Source: Parietaria judaica (lineage: Eukaryota; Streptophyta; Magnoliopsida; Rosales; Urticaceae). Taken from it: DNA of 64,000 nucleotides. The stretch is from NCBI GenBank assembly GCA_954871525.1, contig OX940864.1:25786001-25850000 (forward strand). Direction: 5' to 3'. The notes under the pieces were generated by a model. The model saw only the letters and a program-made list of their open reading frames with translations. It was not told the DNA's origin and ran no database searches. Positions 44,306 through 56,400 of this stretch are shown piece by piece; within the stretch, counting starts at the first letter, position 1, and each line of letters starts with the position of its first letter. The position numbers were made by a program, and so were the translations under genes.

Positions 44306-45759
44306 TTTACGATAATATGTAAAAACATTAAAAAGGCTGTTGTAACTAGTATAACAACTTTGTCTTGTTATTTGTGATGACGAATCGACTTTGACTTCTT
44401 TGTAGATGTTCACCGCTGCTTACGAGTATTTATCGTGGCAAGATCTATTTTAGGATGAAGAGTTCATACAACGTTTATCTTTTATCTTCATTACTAAATT
44501 GTTAAGTTTAGAGGTGCTACTATTACATCATGTATTTACGAAAGGCCATTCCATAATTACTAGTTTACTACTAGAGTTTAATTAATTATAACGGTATGTT
44601 AGAAAAAGTGAGTTAGTTAAATGAAATCAAAAGCAATATTTAACTATAATACCGAATTGTATATATTAACAAAAAACATTAAAAAATTAAATTCACGACA
44701 TATACAAATCTATAACCCGTATCTGGTTTCAAATTATTGTTTTTTTTTTCATTTTTGTTATAAATCTATTTTTGGATCTTATATAATGCTAAAAAAAATT
44801 ACTAACCCATCAACGAATCATTGTTTAGGTTTTTAGAAAATCCAGAATAAAAAAATGGTTTTGGTTTGGACCTTGAAACGGAATTTCAATTCTCAATTCC
44901 GGCTTAAAAAAAAAAAGTTATGGACTCCCATATTCTCAACCATATAGAAATAAAGTCAATTACAGCAGTAAAACTAAAATTTCTCCTTGTTTAAATACCC
45001 CTTCAATTAATAAGCTTATGATATAAAGAACGAAGCATACCTGCCATACCACACTATTTTTGTATCATATTCATATATAAGAAACTAATAATTATAGTTT
45101 TCATGTATTTACATTCATTATATACTGCGAATATTTAACAACGGAAAATATGATCTATCCGATGTCGGACTAGTGACCAGTAAGGCTGTAGATATGGTAG
45201 TAAATTAAGTATCCACTTAAGCAAAATCCTGACAAAATCGGAACCAGAAATTTTAGGTTTCGATTATGAAATCAAAATCGCAAATCCGTGTCTGTTTTTA
45301 GTTTCAACGTATATATTTGCATTGTTTTTCTTTTTAATTTACAATGGTCAGTTTTTTGGGCTGTTGGATCATTTGATCCAACGACAAAGATCAAATTGGC
45401 GTAAATACTGAAAAATTCAGATCTGAGGTAATCCAAAACTAAAATGTCTGCTTCCAAATTTACCCTATAACTAGAATTTCTGAATCTAGAAAATCTAGTT
45501 CAGAATGTTATGAATCCGGATTTTACTAAAAAAATATCCGAATTTACAAGTTTTGTGACCATTAGGTTATGATAAATTATTTACCTTTCTGTCTAGGTTC
45601 TTGTTTTAAAATGATTGCCAATTATAAACTATTATTTTTTTGTTATATTAATATTTTTATTTATTACATAGTTGAATAAAAGATGGACCAGAATGCTCTA
45701 AGTTTTATTTTGTAATTTTAATCTATCTATATTGTTAATGCATAAAAATGACTTTAACT
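44306..45759. other. AT-rich spacer between the two related LTR-like blocks
   Basis: No coding domains, so it is probably not the internal part of one element. Nothing recognised. Confidence 0.45.
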
Positions 45760-47295
45760 TAGAATCGGATCCAAGGTTCGGGTCCCGATAGTGACCCGCT
45801 GAACACAAGGATAATTGAATGTTGAGTCAACGCAGGTTGACTAATGATCGTCAAAGCTGGAGGCGAATCTGTCGTCTTGGATGAGTCTCCGGGCTGTCCT
45901 TTGCGATCCTCGGCGAACTTCCCTCGTGGTAGCGAAGTCCGTATCACGGCGAAGCTCCTCGTCGGACTTCCCTCGTGGTGGCGAAGTCCGGGCGGGGTTC
46001 TTGTCTTAGTGAAGCTCCTCGTCTGAGCAGAGTCCTTGTCTTGGCGAAGCTCCTCGTCTGAGCAGAGTCGTTGCCTTGGCGGTATCCTCGTCTAGGCGAA
46101 CTTCGGTCTTGATGAAGCTCCGAGCTGATCTTGATGATTCTTCCATATTCTCCTTTCTTGGCGAGCTCCCATGGCAAGGGAGGACCTGCAAAAAAGGGTA
46201 GATTGGGCCCGTGCCCCGTCGCTTATGGTTGGGCGAAGCTGCCTATGTATCTAAGTTTAAGAGAATCAGGTCCCACGTAGTTCGGGGTTAGTGATAAACG
46301 GTGGGTGAATGACGATGTAGGGTTTAACTCGTCGGAAGTGCCAATGTTGGCGGCGTGGGGGTGACCCTTGGACAGATGGCTGGGTATTACCGGCATGATG
46401 TGTTGTTCGTCGACCTCGTTGGTGTTGGCGGGCTCACTGTCGAACTTCCCTCGTGGTGGCGAAGTTCGTATCACAACGAGAGCCTTGACCTGACGAGGGG
46501 TGCTCCTTGTCGACCTTGTCGAGGTTGGCGAGGGCGCCTAACCTGTTAAGGGATGCTCCTTGTCGACCTCGCGGGTGTTGGCAAGCTTGACCACCTGGCG
46601 AGGGACTCCTTCGTTGACTCGTCGAACAACTTCCCTTGTCGAGACTGAGACTCTATTCTAGATCTCTTCTTAGTCGAGCCTTAGCCGGCAAGCTCTCAAT
46701 TCTTGCTGGGGGGGGGGGGGGGGGGGAGGGGCGACTTTCTAGAGAGAGAAAGCTAGAGAGAGAAGCTCTGGAGAAAGCTGTGAGTGAGTGTGGAAATGAG
46801 GGGGGAAGGCTCCTATTTATAGGAAAACTAATTCTCTGAAATTGCACCTCCAGGGGCCTGCGAATTTTTCCCCTGCTACAGGGGGGTTGTCGAGGACCCT
46901 AGCCCAGCAAAAGAGGTCGTCGGTGCTTCTTGATTCGTCTTTGATGTCTTCCGGTTGTCCGCGAGTCCGTATGTTGAGTCCGGGGGAATCCGGAGGATTT
47001 CCCGGAGATCTTCGTGGTCTCGGATCTCCTTGTCGTGTGGAATAATTACAAGTTATGCCCTCGTTATGACGAGGTTGCTTGTTAGGCTCGTCGCCTCGTC
47101 GCCTCGTCGCCTTTTTGCCTCGTCGCCTCGTCGGGTTGTCGCCTCGTCGCCTTTTTGACTCCGGGCCTCGCCAATGTCTTGGTTTGTCGGCCTCCGGTCT
47201 TTGGCTTTGGTGATGGGCTTTGACTTTTGTTAATGGGCTTTGAATTTTGCCAAAATGGGCCCAATTTTTATATGTTACAAAAAATGCACATAACA
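45760..47295 (-). repeat. Gypsy-type LTR or non-autonomous LTR element
   Basis: Minus-strand start TGTTATGTGC (47295). A promoter TATAAATAG lies at 46821-46813, followed by a CT-rich leader (CTCTCTCTAGCTTTCTCTCTC) containing a pure (G)18 run on the plus strand. Further along is ACCCCGAACTACGTGGGACC (46268-46287 complement), typical of plant gypsy LTR/leader regions. CGAACTTCCCTCGTGGTGG-like units recur at 45915, 45966 and 46440; GCGAAGCTCCTCGTCTGAGC is tandem at 46011-46065. No gag or pol. The left end is uncertain. Confidence 0.5.
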
Positions 47296-49543
47296 TATAT
47301 ATATATAAATAAAATGACAGTTTTGAGAAGATGATGTCGCAAAATGTAGAAGTAGAAAACTAGAGTTCCTAAATTTTGAAATTATTTGTTTTAATTTTTA
47401 AAAATATCAATGCTACCATGTTAGGCATGAAAGCATAAGGAGCCTTTCATCTTTCTTTATTGGTAACGCATAAGTAATTACCACTGAGCATTGATTGATA
47501 TTTTATTTATCACAACATTAATATACAGATTAAAGAAAAGAATAGGAAGCCGGAAGGATGCATTTCTAACTCAACTTTATTTGTCATATTAATATATATA
47601 TAAGTAAAAAATCACTTTTTCCCCGACCTATAACCTTTCCTAAACCCTCTATTTTCTTTTCTTTCGTCCATCTGATTCTGCCACTATCATTTTCTCCGTA
47701 GCAGTTCAATGGGAGCTCTTTCCATTTTCCTGTTTGATAAGGTTTTTATATAATTTTTTTTCTTTTATTAGATATATTTAGTTTGATAACTGTATTTTCT
47801 TCGATAAGAGAGATTATGTCTCTAAGTTGTAGTTTTTTCTTCCTCATTCTTTTCGATTGCAATGTTACAGGCTGTAACGATGGCGACATGGTTGTGAATT
47901 GTGTGAGAAACATTTCGAAATAAGGTTGGTTCTCTTCCATAAATTTATTATTTTGGGGTATGTATCTCTTTTCCTGCAATTATTTTATTTGAATTCTTTG
48001 TATTTAAAAATTCAGCGACTTTATCATTTGTGAATTCAGCGTATACTACGGTCTATATCGGTCTATATAAAAAGCAGGGCAGATCGTAATAGTAATATTT
48101 TTTTAAAAGTCTTGCATATGGATAGTGTTTTTTTATCATATTATTATAAATGAGTGTATTTGATTGAACTTTGTTGGAATTTATTATCATGGTTTTCTTT
48201 GTATATAGAAAGATTATTTGGTGATTTTACTTGAGCTGAGAAGACCGAGCATGCAGTCGTAGCAAAGGAAATTTTTGGTAGGTTCTGTTTTCTTTCATGT
48301 GTTTTACATTTGTACATACAATCCCCTCTTTAGAATTATACAGGCAGTGCTACCAATAATTTTCGAGGAAGAGCTTTGTGTGAAAAAAAAAAAAAAACTG
48401 GATTAATAGTTGAATTCAGCATGTTTAAAGCTCGACATCCAATGATACGCATTAACATGCAATAGATGATCTTAAATTTAGTGTGGAATTTAGGTTTTTC
48501 TAATTTATTTTACAGTTTTTTATTTTTATGTTTCTTTGGGTCTATTTAAGTTTGTCTTTTGGTGTTAATTATTCTCTTAACATGAATATAAATAAAGTAA
48601 TCAAAAGTAATCATTTTAAGAGGATACACACAATTGCACACAAATATCTGTGATGAATTACTAACTTATAAATAGAGGCTTTGTAAAATGTAATTCAATA
48701 CATTCTATAATCTATCATTCTTTTTTTAATAACTTATTTCTTTGAAAATTGAGTACCATCTAACGTGTTTATTTTGTCTTGAACAATATGTTAATGGAAC
48801 GAAGGCGATAAGAAAAATTAAAAAAATCTCAATCCTCTACTCACCTAATAATCTTGGTTTAGTATTCACCTAATAGTCTTCATTAAGTACGATAACAGAA
48901 ACTAATGGACTTTCAATATTAGCTAAATTGATTAATGATATTCAATATTTCGTTAATAGACTTTTATTTCCTCTTCATTTTTTGTTCCAGAACCTTCAAC
49001 CCCTGCCCTTCTCATGCAATGAGTTGAGAAAATGAATTGATCTAATATTTGATCTTCATAATATATATATACACACACACACCGTCGTAACATAATATCT
49101 GTAATATGTACATATTCCTCGCATTAGATTCATACAAATAAATTTACATAACATATATGCAAGTTTGTAAACGGATTGAACATTTGCTTATTACACTAGC
49201 CTGTTAATTTAGGCTTAGATTTGAGCATTTATCTTATAGTAAATTTAGTCAAATGATGTGAAGAGATTTCTTAGAATTTCTAGCAGCGACAGTAAATCAA
49301 GCGCAAACGACAATATTAATTTGTGTTTTTTTTTAACACACATTTCATATTTCGTATGATTCACCTTGATGAATGTGTTATATTACTCTTTTTATTATAC
49401 GCGATTATCTAATGGGAATGAAATTTATATATAACCTCGGTTTTAATGTTGTTTTATGTTAATATTTTAAATTTGTTAAATGATAACATGCATATTTTTA
49501 CCATCAAAACATGATACGAATTATTCTAGATTTAAAACTTTAT

Positions 49544-49583
<40 letters not shown>

Positions 49584-49884
49584 GGAAAAAATCCATTTAA
49601 TTTGATATAGTTAATTTGATTATAACACATAATATTCATAAAATTCTATAGCGATATTCGTTCGCTGCCGCGCGGTTCACTAGTTCATATTAAATACATA
49701 AATACGACACAAGGCCTTAACTTCGGTCTCATACTCACGTTACCCTCACTTCACTCTATAGTCTACTTGTTTAAACTTTTTGTTATTGTGATCCTCTAAA
49801 AAAAACCCACAAAAATAACTCTTTAATTAATATGCTTAAGAAAAAAGAAAAAAGAAAATATTTTCCATGTACAACCGAGCTCCG
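47296..49884. other. AT-rich spacer upstream of the MADS gene
   Basis: (TA)n at 47297-47312, (AAT)n at 49545-49584. 47640-47940 has UTR-like base composition with possible splice sites but no long frame. No gene recognised. Confidence 0.5.
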
Positions 49885-49898
49885 TTTTGGCGGGAAAA
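49885..49898 (+). promoter_or_regulatory. E2F-type site TTTTGGCGGGAAAA upstream of the MADS gene
   Basis: Fits the E2F/DP consensus TTTSGCGSS with the extended GGCGGGAAA core. It lies 132 bp before the ATG at 50030. It suggests cell-cycle-linked transcription, but this is inference from one site. Confidence 0.5.
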
Positions 49899-50029
49899 TC
49901 AGATAATATATTCGATCGACGCGTCTCACTAATCAACGATCACTTTCCCCTTTTGCTTCATCTTCAACCTAAGAGAGAGAGAAACCAAAACCCTCAGAAA
50001 CTTGTTCTCCAAGAAAACCCCTGATTCCC

Positions 50030-50824
50030 ATGGGGAAGCGCACCAATCCTCCCGCCAAGATCCAGAACGACCGCTACCGAATGGTCAGCTTCTGCAAGCG
50101 CCGCAACGGCCTCTTCAAGAAGGCCCGCGAGCTCTCCGCCCTCACCGGCGCTCACACCGCCGTCTTCGTCGTCTCCGCTGCAGGCCGTCCCTACGCCACC
50201 GCCTCCTCCGACGTCATCGAGAAATTCCTCTCCGGAAATGGAGATTACGGGACGAGTGCGATCGACGACGGCGATGGCACCGGCATGCCCTCGGTCGGCA
50301 AGCTTCTCGACGCGGAGGTCGGCGATTACGGGAAGAGTGCGACTGATAGCACCGGCGCGCCGTGGCTCGGCGAGCTTCTTGACGTGGAGGTCGGAGATTA
50401 TGGGAAGAGTGCGATCGACGGCGGTGATATCACTGGCGCGCCGTGGTTCGGCGAGCTTCTGGACGCGGAGGTCGGCGATTATGGGAAGAGTGCGATCGAT
50501 AGCACCGGCGCACCGTGGTTCAGCGAGCTTCTCGACACAGAGGTGGGAGATTACGGGAAGAATGCGATGGAAGGCGGGGATAGCACCGGCGCGCCGTGGT
50601 TCGGCGAGCTTCTGGACTCGGAGGTGGGAGATTGCGGAAAGAGTGCGATTGACGGGGGCGATAGCACCGGGGCGGCGGCGTGGGTGGGCCAGCTTCTGGA
50701 GGCGGAGGTGGGAGATTGCGAGGGTTTGGAGGAGCTTTGTGCACTGAAAGAGGACTTGGAGAAGCTGAGAGAGAGTGTCTGTTTGGCTTGGGATCTGCAA
50801 TTTGTGAATTCGGTGTTGAATTGA
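50030..50824 (+). CDS. Type I MADS-box protein with six C-terminal tandem repeats, 264 aa
   Basis: Single exon, typical for type I MADS genes. Residues 1-60 are a MADS DNA-binding domain: NDRYRMVSFCKRRNGLFKKA then RELSALTGAHTAVFVVSAAG, close to the AGL62/AGL61-like type (KRRNGLFKKA-ELS-L). Instead of a normal C-terminal region, residues 71-227 are six tandem units: 71-97, 98-121, 122-148, 149-172, 173-199 and 200-227. Each starts GDYGKSAID or a variant and ends GAPWFGELLDAEV or a variant. Unit lengths are 27, 24, 27, 24, 27 and 28: units 2 and 4 lack an internal GGD triplet. A short helical tail follows (EGLEELCALKEDLEKLRESV). The first 150 bases are GC-rich with third-position C. Type I MADS proteins act in the nucleus, often in female gametophyte or endosperm. 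No break is seen. Open antisense frames are by-products of the repeats. Confidence 0.88.
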   Translation: MGKRTNPPAKIQNDRYRMVSFCKRRNGLFKKARELSALTGAHTAVFVVSAAGRPYATASSDVIEKFLSGNGDYGTSAIDDGDGTGMPSVGKLLDAEVGDYGKSATDSTGAPWLGELLDVEVGDYGKSAIDGGDITGAPWFGELLDAEVGDYGKSAIDSTGAPWFSELLDTEVGDYGKNAMEGGDSTGAPWFGELLDSEVGDCGKSAIDGGDSTGAAAWVGQLLEAEVGDCEGLEELCALKEDLEKLRESVCLAWDLQFVNSVLN

Positions 50825-51569
50825 GTTTTGGGGATTGAATTCAAGGAAGGAACGATCTTAGAGTGAGGTAATAGGGATTTGCAATTTGTGAATTCTACTT
50901 TGCATAGAATTTTTGGGAGCTGAATTCTAGGGATTATCTAGATTAAATAAATTCTAGGGATTAAATTAATTCTTTGATTTCTAGATTTAGGGCTTGCTAA
51001 TTAATTTGACTCATTTGATTATGTAGAGTCTGTTTGGCTTTTGGATTTGCAAATTGCAAATTCACTGATAATCGAAAGTTAATATTATCATTTATAATAT
51101 ATCCTCAGATTATTTCCAGATTTACTTTTTGCTATCGATGAGTAATGAGTTTGTATCCAGTGGGTACATTTTTGACTACCCGGGTGCGGGTTGCCTATTC
51201 GGTTGTGTCAAAACTGAACGGGCTAAACCCGCCCGGCCCGCCTAGTATGAGAACGGACAACTCGTCCTTCATTTTTTGTTTTCGCAAAAATAGACTATTA
51301 ATTTTAAACAAAAAAAAAAAGTACATAAATCTTTGGATAGACAGATGGGTGCTGGCACGGGCTGCCCACAAACAACAGGTCCAAACGGGTGATGGGCGCG
51401 GGCAACTCTCGCCCACCCATTTGGAGAGCTCTAGATATTTGGGTTCTGAGTTTAAGGCATTCTCTACGTAACAAGCTTAATCACCAATGAAAAAGATGCC
51501 AGATGAATAGTTTTATCTTTTATTACTTTTCAAAATCAAAACTAATAATAAGTATATATATATAATAAA
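50825..51569. other. 3' flank of the MADS gene and a GC-rich hAT-like scrap
   Basis: 50995-51165 resembles the 3' flank of the RNase III-like gene (63700-63855). 51176-51425 has ends of the CCCGGGTGCGGG / GGGCGGGCCC kind with an AT-rich middle, in the style of hAT subterminal regions; no target duplication was found. Confidence 0.4.
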
Positions 51570-51815
51570 ATTCGAAACTTAATTATCCATATCCAACGGT
51601 TGAGATAAATCTTAAACCGATCTAATGGATCAAATTAATTCAGGATAAAATCAAATACCCTAAGACTTGGTAAAAGCCCTAATTCGATTTTATCCTAATC
51701 TATTATTCGAAACTTAATTATCCATATCCAACGGTTGAGATAAATCTTGAACCGATCTAATGGATCAAATTAATTCAGGATAAAATCAAATACCCTAAGA
51801 CATGGTAAAAGCCCT
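51570..51815. repeat. 135-bp-spaced direct repeat
   Basis: 51570-51680 and 51705-51815 are near-identical copies beginning ATTCGAAACTTAATTATCC and ending GGTAAAAGCCCT, with two or three base changes. Confidence 0.9.
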
Positions 51816-52181
51816 TCCAGAGTTTAAGTCAGGTCCAGTCCAGTATGAAGACACTTCATACTTAATGCAGTTCTAGTGAGTGTGACACACACTTAATCCA
51901 GAATAAGATTATATCACTTAGTCACATTAATGACCTTATTCGATTAATGGGCTCCCAACCAGTTAATCTGGTCACGGACATTTTAAGTTCATTTATCATG
52001 ATTATTAATTTTTTCTCACATTGACTCGGTTGTGATAATAACATAATTGCATGCTTTATGAACTAAGGAACAAACATTCTATTTTACTCTACCAGAAACT
52101 ATAATAAGATTAACATAATAAGCACCATCTTTTATTCAACGACTTGTCATAATCTTTTACAAGTGGAATAAAACACCTTTT
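51816..52181. other. Spacer at the truncated edge of the gypsy element
   Basis: Contains CCCATTAATCGAATAAGG-type sequence (complement of 51940-51960) of the style seen in copia LTRs, but no second copy is present for proof. No gene. Confidence 0.3.
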
Positions 52182-53211
52182 TTAGTCCAACAGCCCCATG
52201 ATGATGTTGAAAACCGACGGGCAATCCATGACGGCGAATTTCACCATCTTGTTCACTCCTTTCGCATATATCGTGATCCTGATCAATCCCATGGAGTAGG
52301 TTGTTTCTCTATTGAATACGGTGAGACCTCTCGGGGCTCCATATATTTCATGTTTGTCGACGAGAATTTGGTTGACAGGGTGATTGTGCACATTCAAGGA
52401 TATCACTAGCGCGTTGTCGTGACCACCGGGAAGTATGTTTTCCTTAGAGAATGCAAGCGGGGTGTCGTCGCTTTGAACCTCTTCCTTACTCATCTCCAAG
52501 TCCTCGTCGCAATTCTTGGCTCGTCGCTGGTAGGCTTTGATGTTTTTTACCGTATCCTCGCAGAACGATGAACCTCCATGATCATATGAATATGCTTCTT
52601 CATCGTCGGGCGCTCTTCATCGGACTATTCTTGCTCTACCTACTGAATTATAAGGATCTCCTAAGTCCACGTTCTTCATTTCTCCTTGCGTCCATTTCTT
52701 CATGAGATGCTTCTTCGAAGGGTAAAACTCTTCTGACGAGTGTCCTTGTTCTTCCGAAAGTCACAGTATTTGTTCATATCCTTCGGCGTACGAAGAAATC
52801 CGCGCGGCCTTTCATGCTCTGTTGGTCGCTATTTCTCTGCATTTCCGACATTGTATGTCAGCGCTCTCCTCTTTCCTTGGTCGACGGGTGTCGTATAATA
52901 GTGTCCCATGTATAGTTCATTCCTTCTTGGCTTCGTCGCTAGTATGAGCTCCTTCACTGCTAGGACCTTCTTCTCTATCGTGCTTCTTGGCTAGCATCAC
53001 CCTCTCTTCTTCCAGATTCACGAAGATTGTTGCTTTGTGCGAATCGTCCTTGATCATTTTCGGTTGGCTTTTGATAACCTCCTCGCGGAAAGGCGCCTCG
53101 TATCATAAGCCGTGTTTCAGTGCCAAGATGGCTGCTGAGTCTTCTACTCCGAAGACCTTCTCTAACACGTCCTTGAACCTTCCGATGAACTTCCTCAGTC
53201 TTTCATCCATG
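52182..53211 (-). pseudogene. Gypsy gag C-terminal half and protease fragment
   Basis: From 53211 downward the minus strand reads MDERLRKFIGRFKDVLEKVF, then LALKHGL-stop-YEAPFREEV, continuing the gag frame that is cut at 58081. After broken frames, 52499-52182 encodes LPGGHDNALVISLNVHNHPV, ILVDK and VNKMVKFAVMDCPSVFNIIM, flanks of the gypsy aspartic protease. The catalytic DNGSS-type segment between them is deleted. Confidence 0.75.
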
Positions 53212-53216
53212 CCTTG

Positions 53217-53439
53217 TATTAATTTCTTAGAGTAAGAAATTGAGAGAGAAAGACAGAGAATGAACAATACATCTGAATTTCTTATTAATTATTAAATGAA
53301 GAATACATGAGCCTTTATATAGGCTAGAATACAACGGAAATAAGATAACAAGCTGATCAACGACATTATCACTATGAACGACAGACTGGACTAACAAACG
53401 ACTTAAAACTATACGACATAGGACCCGACATATTTAATA
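53217..53439 (-). repeat. 3' LTR of the nested copia element
   Basis: 223 bp, paired with 57853-58075. The downstream gag sequence of the gypsy host resumes at 53211 after the CCTTG duplication. Confidence 0.95.
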
Positions 53440-56400
53440 CTCCCCCTCAAGATGGACCCGCGAAAATGTTGAGTAAGGACATCTTGGAGAGCAACCCTGT
53501 CATCAAATTTCCTGGCAAGGCTTTTGTGAATACGTCTGCAAGTTGAAACTTTGTATGCACGGGAAGAAGTCTGAGTCGTTTCATCGTCACACAATCTCTG
53601 ACGAAATGACAGTCTATCTCTATATGTTTAGTTCGTTCATGAAAAGTTGGATTAGATGCTATGTGTATTGCAGCTTGATTATTTCAATATACTATCGATA
53701 ATGGAATATGAATCTGAAAATCCTTAAGAAGTTGTTGAATCCACATGAGCTCTGCTGTTGTGGATGCAAGGGCTCTGTACTCAGATTCAGCCGATGAGCG
53801 AGAGACTGTGGTTTGCTTCTTGGCTTTCCACGATATGAGACAGTCCATGTAGAAGATACAGAAACCAGTAACTGAGCGCCTTGTGTCAAAGCAAGAACCC
53901 CATTCAGCATCGGAGTAAGCCTTGAGCCCTTCACTTTTTGAACTCGATGGATAAAACAGACCAAATCCTGGCTGCCCTTTCAAATATCTTAGTAGTCTAT
54001 GTGCAGCCTTAAGGCGAGGTTCTCTTGGAGAAGACAAGAATTGACTGAAGCGATGAACTGAGAAACTAATGTCAGGCCTTGTAATTGTAAGATAAGGTAA
54101 TCTTCCAATCAACCTTCTATAAGGTGTGGGGTCTTCAAGCGGTTCTTCTTCAGTTGAACTTAAAGAGAGATTGATTTCCATAGGAGTTTTTGCTGGCTTG
54201 CACTCCAAGAAATCGAAGTCTTCCAGTAACTGCAGTGTATATTGCCTTTGGGAAATATTAATTCCCGATTTTGACCTTGCTATTTCAAGTCCTAATAAGA
54301 ACTTGACTTCTCCCAAGTCTTTGAGCTTAAAGGCAGAATGCAAATATTGCTTGACTTGATCTATCATTTTCTTGTCTGGCCCCGAAACAATTATATCATC
54401 CACGTAGAGTAGTAATGCAATGAATGACATACCTGAGCCTCTAGTAAAGAGAGAGTAATCATACTTTGATTGTCTAAATTCAAGTTTAGTGATCACCCGT
54501 GTGAATTTCATATTCCACTGTCGCGAGGCTTGTTTGAGCCCATAAATGGACTTCCGTAAATGGCAGGCCAAGTTTGATGACTTTGTGAACTCCCCTTGAG
54601 GCTTGTACCCTTAAGGAAGCTGCATATATACTTCTTCCTCAAGCTCTCCATTCAGGATAGCATTGTTCACATCAAGTTGGGCCAAATGCCATTTATGAGA
54701 GGCTGCAAGGGATATGAGAAGTTTCACAGTTACTAACTTTGCAACTGGTGAGAAGGTGTCAACGTAATCTATTCCTTCTTGTTGACTATATCCCTTTCCT
54801 AAGAGTCTTGCTTTTCGTATTACTAGAGAGTCATCTGCATTGAACTTATTTTTGAATATCCATCTGCAACCAATTGCTCTTTTACCATGTGGTAAGGGCA
54901 CGACTTCCCAGGTTTTATTGCTGAGCATTGCTTCCAATTTTTCATCCATAGCTTGATTCCAATGTGGATACTTGGATGCTTGGTGATAGAACTGTGGCTC
55001 AAAATCAGAAGAAATAGACAGAGAAAATTCCCCGAATCCCTGCGAGAGGTTATCATAACTGATCACTTTGGAGAGGCAGTGAGGAGATGAGTGACTTCCT
55101 TCTCCTTGCACCAGATTGCAATGATAGTCATGTAGGTATTCAGGCATCTTGGTCTCTCGTGTAGATCTTCTTAACATATTTTGCTGTTGACTTGAATCTT
55201 CTGGCAATATTATATCTGACGAGTTTGCCCTTGTTTGAGAATCTGTAAGTTGGGTTGATTTTCTAGCTTCAGTGTTTTGATCATGTTGTGCACAGTCTTC
55301 TTGCACAATCATGTCCTTCATATTTCCATCTCCAAGAGCAGCTGGAATAACAATGTCTTCAAATGGATCTACAAGATTATCTGTGGAAAATTCTGAATGG
55401 AAAGGAAATATTTGTTCATGAAATATTACATCCCGTGAGATAAATATTTCATTCTTTTCTAAGTCTAACACTTTATAACCCTTATGATTAGAAGGATATC
55501 CCATGAAAACTCCATTTCTTGCTCGCGGAAAAAACTTGCTTCTATGAACCTGCAGTGTAGAGGCAAATACTAGGCATCCAAAAACTCGCAGGGCATTATA
55601 GTCAAACCTTTTATCAAACAGAATTTCATATGGACTTTTGCCATTTAGAACTAATGTAGGAGTTCTGTTAATAAGGAATTTGGTTGTAAGGACACATTCA
55701 GTCCAATATTTTACGGGAATTTTTGACTGAAAAAGTAAGGCTCGAGACACATTTAATAGATGCTGGTGTTTCCTTTCTACAATAGAGTTTTGCTAGGGAG
55801 TTTCTACACAAGAGTATTGATGTAAAATTTTTATTTTAGAAAAATAATCAGCAAATATAAGTTCTCGAGCATTATCAGTCCTGAATTCACAGGCTTAGAA
55901 AATTGTCTTTCAACCATACTTGTGAATCTCGGAATGATTTCATGCACATCATACTTATGCTTCATTAGATAGACCCAAGTGAATCTAGTGTGATCATCTA
56001 CTAAGGTAAGAAAGAATTTGAAACCAGAATGTGAAACAATATGATATGGTCCCCAAACATCACAATGAATTAGTTCTAAAGAAGCATTAGAGACAGTATT
56101 AGAAGCTGAAAAAGGGAGTCTCTTTTGTTTAGCTAGAGGGCAGACCATACAGGGGTTAGAATCATCATTACATTCAAGGTTCAACACATTATGTAAAGGG
56201 GCCAAAGCCTTGTGAGAGGGATGCCCAAGCCTATTATGCCATATATTGGCAGACACTTTATTTATACTAGAATTAATACTGAAAAATTCTTTATCATAGA
56301 AGATGTACAAATCTTCTTGGACTCTACCCTTGCCAATCGTCTTGGTCTTGAGTGAATCCTGAATTAAACAATAATCATCATTGAAGGTCACAGAAGCCTT

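Noticed and set aside
47640..47980. Possible gene with UTR-like composition and ATGGCGACATGG
   Set aside because: No frame longer than a few dozen codons follows and no domain is visible; splice sites alone are not enough.
49994..50800. A 268-codon open frame antisense to the MADS gene
   Set aside because: It exists because the tandem repeats keep the opposite frame free of stops. It has no family signal, and the sense frame has a MADS domain.
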